Shown here one piece after another: positions 13,617 to 26,440 of a DNA stretch of 64,000 nucleotides. A model generated the notes under the pieces. The model searched no databases. It had not been told where the DNA came from and worked only from the letters and a program-made list of their open reading frames with translations. The DNA is from Hippasteria phrygiana (lineage: Eukaryota; Echinodermata; Asteroidea; Valvatida; Goniasteridae): the NCBI GenBank assembly GCA_037893225.1, contig JAZGUH010000363.1, positions 372,001-436,000 of the forward strand, given 5' to 3'. Position 1 is the stretch's first letter. The number at the start of each line of letters is the position of its first letter. The position numbers and the translations under genes were made by a program.

Positions 13617-15084
13617 CACTGAAAACATCACTTAGTCAGTTGACTAAAAAGAAATAGTAATTTTCATGTTTAGTTTTACCAATCTTTAATTAGTCAACAT
13701 ATCAAAAGATTAGTCAATTTACTTTGTAATTGACTAATAATAATTAGTCTTTCAAAATGGTTTAGTTTTACTAATTTTTCTTGAGATTAGTAATGCTCGA
13801 AATTTAATTAGTAATGCAAGAAATTTAACTTGTCAAACAACAAAATGAATTAGTCTTTTAATTAGTCTAAGATTAATTAGTCTTTTAATTAGTCTAACAA
13901 TACCAATAACTATAGTTATTGGTTTTGTCAGACTAATTAAAAGACTAATAAATTTTGTGCAAAAATAAATAGTTTTGCATACAATTATGAATTTGAAAGT
14001 CACTGTAAATGTATTGTCAATGTCCAACAACCTAGCTATGTCACTACATCTACAAGAAGCTATAACATACACACTAGAGTGACACTTTTTTGTAATTTTG
14101 AACAGTTTCTTGATGTAGAAAATCGCGATGTTCTCAGGCAAGTCGTGCAAATCTGTGCGGTGTTGCACGTTCACCGTGCATCGCGGTAGCCATCTCTATT
14201 TTTCGTGTTGCGTTTTGTCACCTTTCATCATCATCTTACACCAACATTTCCCTAAAAAAAATCTAAACCCTGTCCTCTGACTATGTGAAGACGACACTCC
14301 TGTTCGCGCGTGCTAAAATGCTGCAAACTAGTTTAAGTCCAATAATCTTATTCTAAAAGGGAACAGGACAACCGCTACGTTTTCAGCAGGTATAAAGGTC
14401 AGACACGACAGAACACTGTTCACGAATCGGTCTCGCGAGTCATCACGACGAGCAGACTCTTCTGAAAAAGTACTGACTCTTTGACTGACCCCTGACTGTT
14501 TTAAACTTCAATTGGTTCTCATCATCTATATGTAGCGGTATAATTACACCAGTCTATGTTTACAAAATAGAATTAATTCTTACCTTAATTAAACATTGAG
14601 GAATGAAAGTGTGTCACCAATCGATCGTACGTGTACATACGACGAAGAAGAATTAGCGCGAAGTCAGTGATAAACTGCTGTTCTATTAATTGCACTCACC
14701 ACTCGAATGAGCTTGAAACTGCTCACTGTGTAATACACCGAGCGAAGTTTGCTTTGGCTGGATGCCAAAATATTGTTATTAGTATTACGGTAATAAATTA
14801 GTCAGTTGATTAGTCATTTACATATTAGTTCGTCATTTCCTGTTGAGGAGACTAACCACATTAGTAAATCAGTGATGTATCAATTAGTCCAAAAGCAAAC
14901 TTAGTCTTACGAAAATTGGTGTTAGTCTTTGAAAATTTTAAATTAGTATTTCATTTTGTTTAATTAGTCAACAGTAATTTCATTAGTCTTTTAGATTGAA
15001 CAATTAGTCAGACATTGAAAGACTGATTTGTATTACCTATTTGACTAATGTTTCCTTCGAATTGACTAGATTTTGTTTTCAGTG
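13617..15084. mobile_element. CACTA-like non-autonomous DNA transposon (1,468 bp)
   Basis: The element interrupts a satellite monomer. It begins CACTGAAAACA and ends with the inverse TGTTTTCAGTG, an 11-bp perfect terminal inverted repeat. It is flanked on both sides by TG (13615-13616 and 15085-15086), and removing one TG restores the normal monomer text GAGTGTACATGC. The outer 350 bp on each side are packed with ATTAGTC/GACTAAT words, more than 25 in all. The central part (about 13,980-14,760) lacks them and contains TATAAAGG near 14,391. Dense subterminal repeats and CACTG...CAGTG ends are typical of the CACTA/EnSpm group. No convincing transposase frame is present, so it would depend on an enzyme made elsewhere. 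Confidence 0.82.
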
Positions 15085-15101
15085 TGTACATGCTATACAA
15101 T

Positions 15102-15279
15102 AGTACTTTTTTCACCATCCTGGTCAGGACTTTCTATTGTCCTACACACTAACCCATCCCCATAGACTAAGCACTAGTTTGCATGTCCTCACTTTTCCGG
15201 AACAAAGAAATAAACGTGAGGACAGTATTGTTCCCTTTGTTGAACCGTCCTTTTTGTCCTCACCAGTACGTCAATAATA
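15102..15279. mobile_element. 178-bp insertion in satellite with 7-bp target duplication
   Basis: A satellite monomer is interrupted after CATGCTATACAAT and resumes with ATACAATGGACTAGCC. The 7-mer ATACAAT is present on both sides (15095-15101 and 15280-15286). The inserted DNA starts AGTACTTTTTTCACC and ends CACCAGTACGTCAATAATA. It contains TGTCCTCAC (15184) facing GTGAGGACA (15213), with another TGTCCTCACC at 15255. It has no coding capacity and no clear terminal inverted repeat, so the class is unknown. Confidence 0.7.
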
Positions 15280-18200
15280 ATACAATGGACTAGCCGAGAC
15301 CCCCACCACGCAACTTGGGCCCCAAACGAGGGCGCATTTCGGCCTGACGTTAAACGAAATTGAGCACAATCTTGATACTGATGGAAAGAGGGACTCCTCA
15401 GCAACATCCAAAGTAATCTCCTTCTCCTCAGACCTCAGTTCAGCCGAATGATGGCGGACATGAGCGAGTAGGTTTTTCGAAAGAATTGTTCTGCATTCCC
15501 GCTTAAGTGCACATGCTATACAATGGAAAAGCCGAACCCCCCCCCCCCCCCCCCCACGCAACTCAACTTGGGCCCCAAATTAAGGCGTTTTTCGATCTGA
15601 TGTTGAACGAAATTGCGCACAATCTTGATACTGTTGGAAAAAGGGACTCCTCAGCAACATCCAGAACAATCTCCAGCTCCTCAGACCCAAGTTCAGCCGA
15701 ATGATGGCCGAGATAAGCCAGTAGGTTTTTCAAAAGAATTTGTCTGCATTTCCGCATAAGTGCACATGCTATACAATGGACTAGCCAAGACCCCAACCAC
15801 GCAACTTGGGCCCCAAATGAGAGCGTTTTTCGGTCTGACGTTGAACGGAATTGCGCACAATCTTACTACTGTTGGAAAGAGGGACTCCTCAGCAACATCC
15901 AGACTAATTTCCAGCTCCACAGACCCAAGTTCAGGAGAATGATGGCCGAGACAAGCGAGTAGGTTTTTCTAACGAATGTTTCTGCATTCCCGCATAAGTG
16001 CACATGCTATACAATGGACTAGCCGAGACCACCAACACGCAACGTGGGCCCCAAATGAGGGCGTTTTTCGATCTGGTGTTGAACGAAATTGCGCACAATC
16101 TTGATACTGTTGGAAAAAGGGACTCCTCAGCAACATCCAGAACAATCTCCAGCTCCTCAGACCCAAGTTCAGCCGAATGATGGCCGAGATAAGCCAGTAG
16201 GTTTTTCAAAAGAATTTGTCTGCATTTCCGCATAAGTGCACATGCTATACAATGGACTAGCCAAGACCCCAACCACGCAACTTGGGCCACAAATGAGAGC
16301 GTTTTTCGGTCTGACGTTGAACGGAATTGCGCACAATCTTAATACTGATGGAAAGAGGGATTTCTCAGCAACATCCATACCAATTTCCAGTTCCGCAGGC
16401 CCAAGTTCAGCCAAATGATGGCCGAGATAACCGAGTAGTTTTTTTTCCGAACTGATTTTGTCTGCATTCCCGCATGAGTGTATATGCTATACAATGGACT
16501 AGCCGAGACCCCCACCACGCAACTTGGGCCCCAAATGAGAGCGTTTTTCGGTCTGACGTTGAACGGAATTGCACACAATCTTACTACTGTTGGAAAGAGG
16601 GACTCCTCAGCAACATCCAGACTAATTTCCAGCTCCACAGACCCAAGTTCAGGAGAATGATGGCCGAGACAAGCAAGTAGGTTTTTCTAACGAATGTTTC
16701 TGCATTCCCGCATAAGTGCACATGCTATACAATGGACTAGCCGAGACCCCCAACACGCAACGTGGGTCCCAAAGGAGGGCGTTTTTCGATCTGGTGTTGA
16801 ACGAAATTGCGCACAATCTTGATACTGTTGGAAAAAGGGACTCCTCAGCAACATCCAGAACAATCTCCAGCTCCTCAGACCCAAGTTCAGCCGAATGATG
16901 GCCGAGATAAGCCAGTAGGTTTTTCAAAAGAATTTGTCTGCATTTCCGCATAAGTGTACATGCTATACAATGGACTAGCCAAGACCCCAACCACGCAACT
17001 TGGGCCCCAAATGAGAGCGTTTTTCGGTCTGACGTTGAACGGAATTGCGCACAATCTTACTGCTGTTGGAAAGAGGGACTCCTCAGCAACATCCAGACTA
17101 ATTTCCAGCTCCACAGACCCAAGTTCAGGAGAATGATGGCCGAGACAAGCAAGTAGGTTTTTCTAACGAATGTTTCTGCATTCCCGCATAAGTGCACATG
17201 CTATACAATGGACTAGCCGAGACCCCCAACACGCAACGTGGGTCCCAAAGGAGGGCGTTTTTCGATCTGGTGTTGAACGAAATTGCGCACAATCTTGATA
17301 CTGTTGGAAAAAGGGACTCCTCAGCAACATCCAGAACAATCTCCAGCTCCTCAAACCCAAGTTCAGCCGAATGATGGCCGAGATAAGCCAGTAGGTTTTT
17401 CAAAAGAATTTGTCTGCATTTCCGCATAAGTGCACATGCTTTACAATGGACTAGCCAAGACCCCAAACGACACAACTTGGGCCCCAAATGAGGGCGTTTT
17501 TCGGTCTGACATTGAACGAAATTGCGCACAACCTTGATAGTGATGGAAAGAGGGACTCCTCAGCAACATCCAGACCAATTTCCAGCTCCACAGACCCAAG
17601 TTCAGGAGAATGATGGCCGAGACAAGCGAGTAGGTTTTTCGAACAAAATTTTCTGCATTCTCGCATAAGTGCACATGCTATACAATAGACTAGCAGAGAC
17701 CCCCACCACGCAACTTGGGCCCCAAATGAGGGCGTTTTTCGGTCTGACATTGAACAAAATTGCGCACAACCTTGATAGTGATGGAAAGAGGGACTCCTCA
17801 GCAACATCCATACCAATTTCCAGCTCTGCAGGCCCAAGGTCAGCCAAATGATGGCCGAGATAAGCGAGTAGTATTTTTCGAACTGTTTTTTTCTGCATTC
17901 CCGCATGAGTGTACATGCTATACAATGGACTAGCCGAGACCCCCACAACCAAATGAGGGCGTTTTTTCGGTCTGATGTTGAACGAAACTGCGCACAAACT
18001 TGATACTGATGGAAAGGGGGACTCATCAGCAACATCCAGACCAATCCCCAGCTCCTCAGACTCAAGTTCAGCCAAATGATGGCCGAGATAAGCAAGTAGG
18101 TTTTTTAAACAAATGTTTCTCCATTCCCGCATAAGTGCACTTGCTATACAATGGACTAGCCGAGACCCCCACCACGCAACTTGGGCTCCAAATGAGGGCG

Positions 18201-21200
18201 TATTTCGGTATGACATTAAACGAAATTGCGCACAATCTTGATACAGATGGTAAGAGGGACTCCTCAGCAACATCCAGACCAATTTCCAGCTCCGCAGGCC
18301 CAAGTTCAGCCAAATGATGGCCGAGATAAGCGAGTAGTATTTTTCGAACTGATTTTGTCTGCATTCCCGCATGAGTGCACATGCTATACAATGGACTAGC
18401 CGAGACCCCCACCACGCAACTTAGGCACCAAATGAGGGCATTTTTCGGTCTGACATTGAACGAAATTGCGCACAATCTTGATACTGTTGGAAAGAGGGAC
18501 TCCTCAGCAACATCCAGACCAATTTCCAGCTCCGCAGGCCCAAGTTCAGACAAATGATGGCCGAGATAAGCGAGTAGTTTTTTTAACCGAACTGATTTTT
18601 TCTGCATTCCTGCATGAGTGTGCATGCTATACAATGGACTAGCCGAGACCCCCGCGCAACTTGGCCCCAAATGAGGGAGTTTTTCGGTCTGACATTGTAC
18701 GAAATTGCGCACAATCTTGATACTTTTGGAAAAAGGGACTCCTCAGCAACATCCAGACCAATTTCCAGATCCACAGACCCCAGTTCAGCCGAATGATGGC
18801 CGAGATAAGGGAGTAGCTTTTTCAAACTGATATGTTCTGCATTCCTGATTAAGTGTACATGCTATACAATGGACTAGCCGAGAACCACACCACGCAACTT
18901 GGGCCCCAAATGAGGGCGCTTTTCGGCCTGACGTTAAACGAAATTGCGCACAATCTTGATACTGTTGGAAAGAGGGACTCATTAGCAACATCCAAACCAA
19001 TCTCCAGCTCTTCAGACCTCAGTTCAGCCGAATGATGGCGGACATGAGCGAGTAGGTTTTTCGAAAGAATTTTTCTGCATTCCCGTTTAAGTGCACATGC
19101 TATACATTGGACTAGCCGAACCCCCCCCCCCCCCCCCCCCCCCCCACGCAACTCAACTTGGGCCCCAAATTAAGGCGTTTTTCAATCTGATGTTGAACGA
19201 AATTGTTCAGCCGAATGATGGCCGAGATTAGCAAGTAGTTTATTTTTCGAACTGATTTTTTCTGCATTCCCGATTAAGTATACACGCTATACAGAAGACT
19301 TGCAGAGAACCCCACCACGCAACTTGGTCTCCAAATGAGGGCGTTTTTCGATCTGATCTTGAACGAAATTGCGCACAATCTTGATACTGATGGAAAGAGG
19401 GACTCATCAGCAACATCCAGACCAATCCCCAGCTCCTCAGACTCAAGTTCAGCCAAATGATGGCCGAGATAAGCAAGTAGGTTTTTTAAACAAATGTTTC
19501 TCCATTCCCGCATAAGTGCACTTGCTATACAATGGACTAGCCGAGACCCCCACCACGCAACTTGGGCTCCAAATGAGGGCGTATTTCGGTATGACATTAA
19601 ACGAAATTGCGCACAATCTTGATACAGATGGTAAGAGGGACTCCTCAGCAACATCCAGACCAATTTCCAGCTCCGCAGGCCCAAGTTCAGCCAAATGATG
19701 GCCGAGATAAGCGAGTAGTATTTTTCGAACTGATTTTGTCTGCATTCCCGCATGAGTGCACATGCTATACAATGGACTAGCCGAGACCCCCACCACGCAA
19801 CTTAGGCCCCAAATGAGGGCATTTTTCGGTCTGACATTGAACGAAATTGCGCACAATCTTGATACTGTTGGAAAGAGGGACTCCTCAGCAACATCCAGAC
19901 CAATTTCCAGCTCCGCAGGCCCAAGTTCAGACAAACGATGGCCGAGATAAGCGAGTAGTTTTTTTACCGAACTGATTTTTTCTGCATTCCCGCATGAGTG
20001 TGCATGCTATACAATGGACTAGCCGAGACCCCCGCGCAACTTGGCCCCAAATGAGGGAGTTTTTCGGTCTGACATTGAACGAAATTGCGCACAATCTTGA
20101 TACTTTTGGAAAAAGGGACTCCTCAGCAACATCCAGACCAATTTCCAGATCCACAGACCCCAGTTCAGCCGAATGATGGCCGAGATAACGGAGTAGCTTT
20201 TTCAAACTGATATGTTCTGCATTCCTGATTAAGTGTACATGCTATACAATGGACTAGCCGAGAACCACACCACGCAACTTGGGCCCCAAATGAGGGCGCT
20301 TTTCGGCCTGACGTTAAACGAAATTGCGCACAATCTTGATACTGTTGGAAAGAGGGACTCATTAGCAACATCCAAACCAATCTCCAGCTCTTCAGACCTC
20401 AGTTCAGCCGAATGATGGCGGACATGAGCGAGTAGGTTTTTCGAAAGAATTTTTCTGCATTCCCGTTTAAGTGCACATGCTATACATTGGACTAGCCGAA
20501 CCCCCCCCCCCCCCCCACGCAACTCAACTTGGGCCCCAAATTAAGGCGTTTTTCAATCTGATGTTGAACGAAATTGTTCAGCCGAATGATGGCCGAGATT
20601 AGCAAGTAGTTTATTTTTCGAACTGATTTTTTCTGCATTCCCGATTAAGTATACACGCTATACAGAAGACTAGCAGAGAACCCCACCACGCAACTTGGGC
20701 CCCAAATGAGGGCGTATTTCGGTATGACATTGAACGAAATTGCGCACAATCTTGATACAGATGGAAAGAGGGACTCCTCAGCAACATCCAGACCAATTTC
20801 CAGCTCCGCAGGCCCAAGTTCATCCAAATGATGGCCGAGATAAGCGAGTAGTATTTTTCGAACTGATTTTTTCTGCATTCCCGCATGAGTGTACATGCTA
20901 TACAATGGACTAGCCGAGACCCCCACCACGCAACTTGGGCCCCAAATGAGGGCGTTTTTCGGTCTGACATTAAACGAAATTGCGCACAATCTTGATACTG
21001 TTGGAAAGAGGGACTCCTCAGCAACATCCAGACCAATTTCCAGCTCCGCAGGCCCAAGTTCAGCCAAACGATGGCCGAGATAAGCGAGTAGTTTTTTTAA
21101 CCAACTGATTTTTTCTGCATTCCCGCATGAGTGTACATGCTATACAATGGACTAGCCGAGACCCCCACCACGCAACTTGGGCCCCAAATGAGGGCGTTTT

Positions 21201-22777
21201 TCGGTCTGACATTAAACGAAATTGCGCGCAATCTTGATACTTTTTGAAAAAGGGACTCCTCAGCAACATCCAGACCAATTTCCAGCTCCACAGACCCCAG
21301 TTCAGCCGAATGATGGCCGAGATAAGGGAGTAGCTTTTTCAAACTGATATGTTCTGCATTCCTGATTAAGTGTACATGCTGTACAATGGACTAGCCGAGA
21401 CCTGCACACGCAACTTGGGACCCAAATGAGGGCGTTTTTCGGTCTGACGTTGAACGAAATTGCGCACAATCTTGACAATGATGGAAAGAGGGACTCATCA
21501 GCAACATCCAGACCAATCTCCAGCTCAACAGACCCAAGTTCAGGAGAATGATGGCCGAGACAAGCGAGTAGGTTTTTCGAACAAATGTTCTGCATTCTCG
21601 CATAAGTGTACATGCTATACAATGGACTAGCCGAGACCCCCACCACGCAACTTGGGCCCCAAATGAGGGCGTTTTTCGGTCTGACATTAAACGAAATTGC
21701 GCACAATCTTGATACTGTTGGAAAGAGGGACTCCTCAGCAACATCCAGACCAATTTCCAGCTCCGCAGGCCCAAGTTCAGCCAAATGATGGCCGAGATAA
21801 GCGAGTAGTTTTTTTAACGAACTGATTTTTTCTGCATTCCCGCATGAGTGTACATGCTATACAATGGACTAGCCGAGACCCCCACCACGCAACTTAGGCC
21901 CCAAATGAGGGCGTTTTTCGGTCTGACATAGAACGAAATTGCGCGTAATCTTGATACTTTTTGAAAAAGGGACTCCTCAGCAACATCCAGACCAATTTCC
22001 AGCTCCACAGACCCAAGTTCAGCCGAATGATGGCCGAGATAAGGGAGTAGCTTTTTCAAACTGATATGTTCTGCATTCCTGATTAAGTGTACATGCTGTA
22101 CAATGGACTAGCCGAGACCGGCACACGCAACTTGGGACCCAAATGAGGGCGTTTTTCGGTCTGACGTTGAACGAAATTGCGTACAATCTTGATAATGATG
22201 GAAAGAGGGACTCATCAGCAACATCCAGACCAATCTCCAGCTCAACAGACCCAAGTTCAGGAGAATGATGGCCGAGACAAGCGAGTAGGTTTTTCGAACA
22301 AATGTTCTGCATTCTCGCATAAGTGTACATGCTATACAATGGACTAGCCGAGACCCCCACCACGCAACTTGGGCCCCACATGAGGGCGTTTTTCGGTCTG
22401 ACATTGAACGAAATTGCGCACAATCTTGATAATGTTGGAAAGAGGGACTCCTCAGCAACATTCAGACCAATTTCCAGCTCCGCAGGCCCAAGTTCAGCCA
22501 AATAATGGCCGAGATAAGCGAGTAGTTCTTTTTTCCGAACTGATTTTTCTGCATTCCCAATTAAGTGTACATGCTATGCAATGGACAGGCCGAGACCCCC
22601 ACAACGCAACGTGGGTCCCAAATGAGGGCGTTTTTCGATTTGACGTTGAACGAAATTGCGCACAATCTTGATACTGATGGAAAGAGGGACTCATCAGCAA
22701 CATCCAGACCAATCTCCAGCTCCTCAGACGCCAGTTTAGCCGAATGATGGCCGACATAAGCGAGTAGGGTTTTAGAA
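15280..22777. repeat. 239-bp satellite array, middle block
   Basis: The same satellite resumes immediately after the 178-bp insertion and continues to the boundary of the 14.5-kb compound insertion. Monomers here are more divergent than in the left block. They include cytosine-run variants at 15537-15555 (19 C), 19121-19145 (25 C) and 20501-20516 (16 C), all at the same place in the monomer. Internally deleted monomers occur near 19200 and 20578. Short higher-order units are visible at 15,998, 16,716 and 17,192 (718 and 476 bp apart, three and two monomers). Confidence 0.96.
18019..20690. repeat. 1,380-bp higher-order repeat in two tandem copies
   Basis: Everything from about 18,019 is repeated 1,380-1,381 bp later. 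Monomer starts 18135, 18375, 18614 and 18853 match 19516, 19756, 19994 and 20233. Both copies contain the same defective monomer, in which GAACGAAATTG is joined directly to TTCAGCCGAATGATGG (near 19,200 and 20,578). This internal deletion of about 100 bp and the shared C-run show that the block duplicated after the defects arose. The C-run has since changed from 25 to 16 bases. Confidence 0.88.
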
Positions 22778-22837
22778 CTATTTGCACTGCCGCGACGTAG
22801 AGGGCAGAAGAGACACTATCACAGTTCAGTCTGGTCG

Positions 22838-23570
22838 TCATCCAGTTTACACGTGTTTGATTTCGCTCTGCGCTGGCACTGGTTTGTTGGGCCGTATCCT
22901 ACGCCACGGCCCGTTAGGAAAGCCGAGGGCCGTTTCAGGATTCAATAATTGTATTTTGGAGAGGCTCAGTCTTTGATTGACATCAACCACGTTGGTGTTA
23001 TTGACATGCAGTCGGTTTTGACGTTTGCCCCCTTTATATTCCCATGGAGAAATGAGGTAGGAAAAAACCAGTTTTGTTCCCGAGCTGTTTGTAAGGGTTT
23101 CACGTAAGACGGAGATGCCGTGGAGAAATTTACGGAGCAATTTGCACCCGCATTCATTGATATTATGGAGTTTATTCCCATTGCCTCCTAAGATTGAATG
23201 GTTTTCTGACAATTTGGGAAATCCTTTTCGGGTCACTTCGTACATTTCGGTCCCTTGTCGTTGCGGGGTTTCGTATTAAGTGCCGCGCCTCGTGCTATTG
23301 TGTCGAATACAATGGGCGCCCCTCGCCGATGCATGACGATGGAATGTAGTCCGGTTTTCCTTTATCGGAAGTTATTTGCGAAAAATGTGGCTTTTGTTAT
23401 GCGTAAGATCGTTACCGGTGTCAAAGATGGAATCTTGACAGTATCTGTTTTATTTGACATGGCTCTTCTCATTTAAATGTAACCCTAAGAAAAGTTGGGA
23501 ATAGTTGGAGTTGCATCGGCGTAACATGCATTTGCATAACCGACAATTACGAGTCGCAGACCAGGCCTCC
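22838..23570. other. Unassigned stretch inside the large insertion
   Basis: This is non-satellite DNA just inside the left end, with fairly balanced base composition. The minus strand has an open frame over 22,847-23,245, and the plus strand has a 73-codon frame at 23,255-23,476. Neither shows a motif I recognise. It could be decayed coding sequence of the host element or non-coding DNA. No other feature is seen. Confidence 0.4.
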
Positions 23571-24739
23571 CAAGTTGACATTATTCTGAGTGTGGTATTT
23601 TTAGACAGAGGAATGGCCTCTGGAAACGAAACATTACTTTGCGCTCCATGGTGGAGGTAAATCCCCTTGAGTTGAACGTGCTATTGTGGGTATCACACTT
23701 TTGGACAGGAAAAGACCCTTGCAAATGAAATACGAATGTATTTATGTACCTTGCTGGAGGACGGTCCCAAGTACTACGCATCCTTGCGAGTTCGATATAA
23801 ATAAATATTAAAAAAATGACGTCATGAAAATCGTCCAACGGCCCCGCACACTCGCATGTATTGAAGAATGTTACTATATCTTCACTCCGAAACAAAATAT
23901 GCTAATAAAAACTGAAATCTCTCGACAGATCTGATGAATTTCTCATGTCATTATCAACGGAAAATGCATCCAAACAGATGATTAGTTTTGAGTTGCGACT
24001 TAAAATGTTCTCCCGTCGCCGTACTGTGTAGGCAAAATCCCCCCGATCGGCAGTTGTTTCGAAATGGTAATAATTAATTATTCCAAACCTAATTAATTAT
24101 GCAAATTTTGTATGTAGATCTTAAAGAGTTATTTTCAGAGACTGCCTAAAATGTCATCTGCCGATTCTATGATGCCAGTGGGTCTATGTGTCAAAGAAAG
24201 ATATTCACATCCCTTCAAAGCTGATTTTTTGCGCCCTTTAGGGTTAATTATGTAAATTGACATTGAAATGAATTATGAACATTTGAAGTCATAGATGTTA
24301 TTGGAAGAATGCATACATAACATGCTTGCCAAGAATGGATGAAAGCAAATAAACCATTATGGAGACTGGGAGAAAATATCTTGTGATTATGTGATTTTCC
24401 TGGAGCCGTGGCCGCTATAAGGAAATACATTTGACCTCTAAAGTAAAAGAACAAACGACACAAGTTGTCCGTCCTTAGATTTGATGTATTTCGAGAACCC
24501 CTTGGGCTATTTTAAATATTTTTGCAGATTCTAGATTCTGGAGCCCTGTTCTTTCAAAGTAGCTATAATTTACGGCCTAGGACATAAGCAAAAAAAAAAA
24601 CAAAAAACAAAAAAACTCCTACTGCAAATGTGCCTGGGTGGAAATTTGAACACCCTTCCTTTTTGTAGGCGTGATGCTTTAGGACAAAGTAAAGCCCTCT
24701 GAAAATAAAACAATTGTATCTACCGTGGGATGGGTCTCT

Positions 24740-25690
24740 CAATTCGAACGCACCATTCTCAGTGTGATATCTTGAGACCCTCTCAAAATGACATTTTTAT
24801 GTGCCTCGCCGGAGGGCTGTAAAGTCAAACCCCTCCATATTCCAACACACAATTCTGAGTGTGATATTAGAGACAGAGAAAAACCCTCTGAAAATGACAT
24901 TTTGATGTGCCTTGCTGGAGGATGGTAGAAGTCAAGCGCCTCTATTTTCCAACACACCAATCTGAGTGTGATATTAGAGGCAGAGAGAAACCCTCTGAAA
25001 ATGACATTTTGATGTGCCTTGCTGGAGGATGGTAAAAGTCAAACGCCTCTATATTCCAACACACCATTCTGAGTGCGATATTAGAGGCGGAGAGAAACCC
25101 TCTGAAAATGACATTTTGATGTACCTTGTTGGAGGATGGTAAAGTCAGACACCCCTATATTCCAACACCATTCTGAGTGTGATATTGGAGGCAGAGAAGA
25201 ACCCGCTGAAAATGACAATTTTATGTACCTTGTTGGAGGACGGTAAAGTCGGACACCTTTATATTCCAACACGCCATTCTGAGTGTGATATTTGAGGCGG
25301 AGAAAAACCCGCTAAAAATGACATTTGTATGTACCTTGCTAGAGGACGGTAAAGTCACACACCTAGCACACCATTCTGAGCGTAATATTTCAGACGGAGA
25401 AAACCCTCTAAAAATGACATTTTTATGTACCTTGCTGGAGGACGGTACAGTCAAATGCCTTTGTATTCCAACACACCATTCTGAGTGTGATATTAGCAGC
25501 AGACACCAATCCTCTGGAAATGACATTTTTATGTACCTGGCTGGAGGACTGTAAAGTCAAACACCTCCATATTCGGACACCACATTCTGAGTGTGATATT
25601 TGGGACAGAGAAAAACCCTCTGAAAATCATACTTTACTGTACCTTGGTTGGGTACAATCTTGCGATGTTGATTCTTTGAGACAAAAAACA
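24740..25690. repeat. Tandem repeat with units of about 97-109 bp
   Basis: The word ATTCTGAGTGTGATATT or a close variant recurs near 24,753, 24,851, 24,958, 25,067, 25,169, 25,277, 25,373, 25,479 and 25,584. Each is followed by GAGAAAxACCCTCTGAAAATG and a TACCTTGCTGGAGGA box, giving nine consecutive units. Confidence 0.88.
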
Positions 25691-25859
25691 AAAGGGTGAT
25701 ACGGGAAGAATTGGCCTTTATGAATGAAACATTGGTGTGCCATGGCGGAGGACAGGCCTCGCCAGTTGGGCATACCATTATGAGTTTGGTACTTTTATGC
25801 AGAGAAGAGGTTGCCATCTGTGAATGCGACATGTGTGTACCATGGTGGAGGGCAGGCCT

Positions 25860-26440
25860 CGTCATTTGAACATACAAAGGAATTTCCTTTGTAAATGGAA
25901 TATATGCGTACCATGGCGGAGGGTAGGCCTTGTTAGTTGAACATACAGACAGAGAAGAAAGGACCTCTGTATATGAAATATATGTGTGCCCTGGTGGAGT
26001 ACAGGCCTTAAGAGTTTGAACATACAGACAGAGAAGAAATGGCCTCTGTGCATGAAATATATGTGTACCATGGTGGAGTACAGGCCTTGTGAATTGAACA
26101 TACAGACAGAAGTAAGATTGCCTCTGTAAATGAAATATGGGTACCATGGTGGAGTACGGGCCTTCTGAGTTGAGCATACGGACAGAGAAGAAATGGCCTC
26201 TGTAAATGAAATATATGTGTACCATGGTGGAGTACAGGCCTTTTGAGTTGAACAGACAGACAGACAGAGGAGAAATTGCCTCTGTAAATGAAATATATGT
26301 GTACCACGGTTGGGTACAGGGCTTTTGATTTGAACATACAGGCAGAGAAGAAATTGTCTCGGTAAATAGAACATTACAACAATTAAAAATAACAAATGGG
26401 TGCCATAGTGAGGACATGCCTTGTGAGTTGAACATGCCAT
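25860..26440. repeat. Tandem repeat with 77-81 bp units
   Basis: TGAACATACAGACAGAGAAG or a variant recurs near 25,938, 26,017, 26,094, 26,171, 26,249 and 26,330. Each is followed by GCCTCTGTAAATGAAATATA and TGTACCATGGTGGAGTACAG. The unit is a shortened relative of the neighbouring 103-bp repeat, sharing the GACAGAG, CCTCTG and GGTGGAG boxes. Confidence 0.88.

Noticed and set aside
13833..14174. Minus-strand 113-codon frame in the CACTA-like element as a transposase
   Set aside because: It is low-complexity, partly built from the ATTAGTC repeats, and has no catalytic motif.
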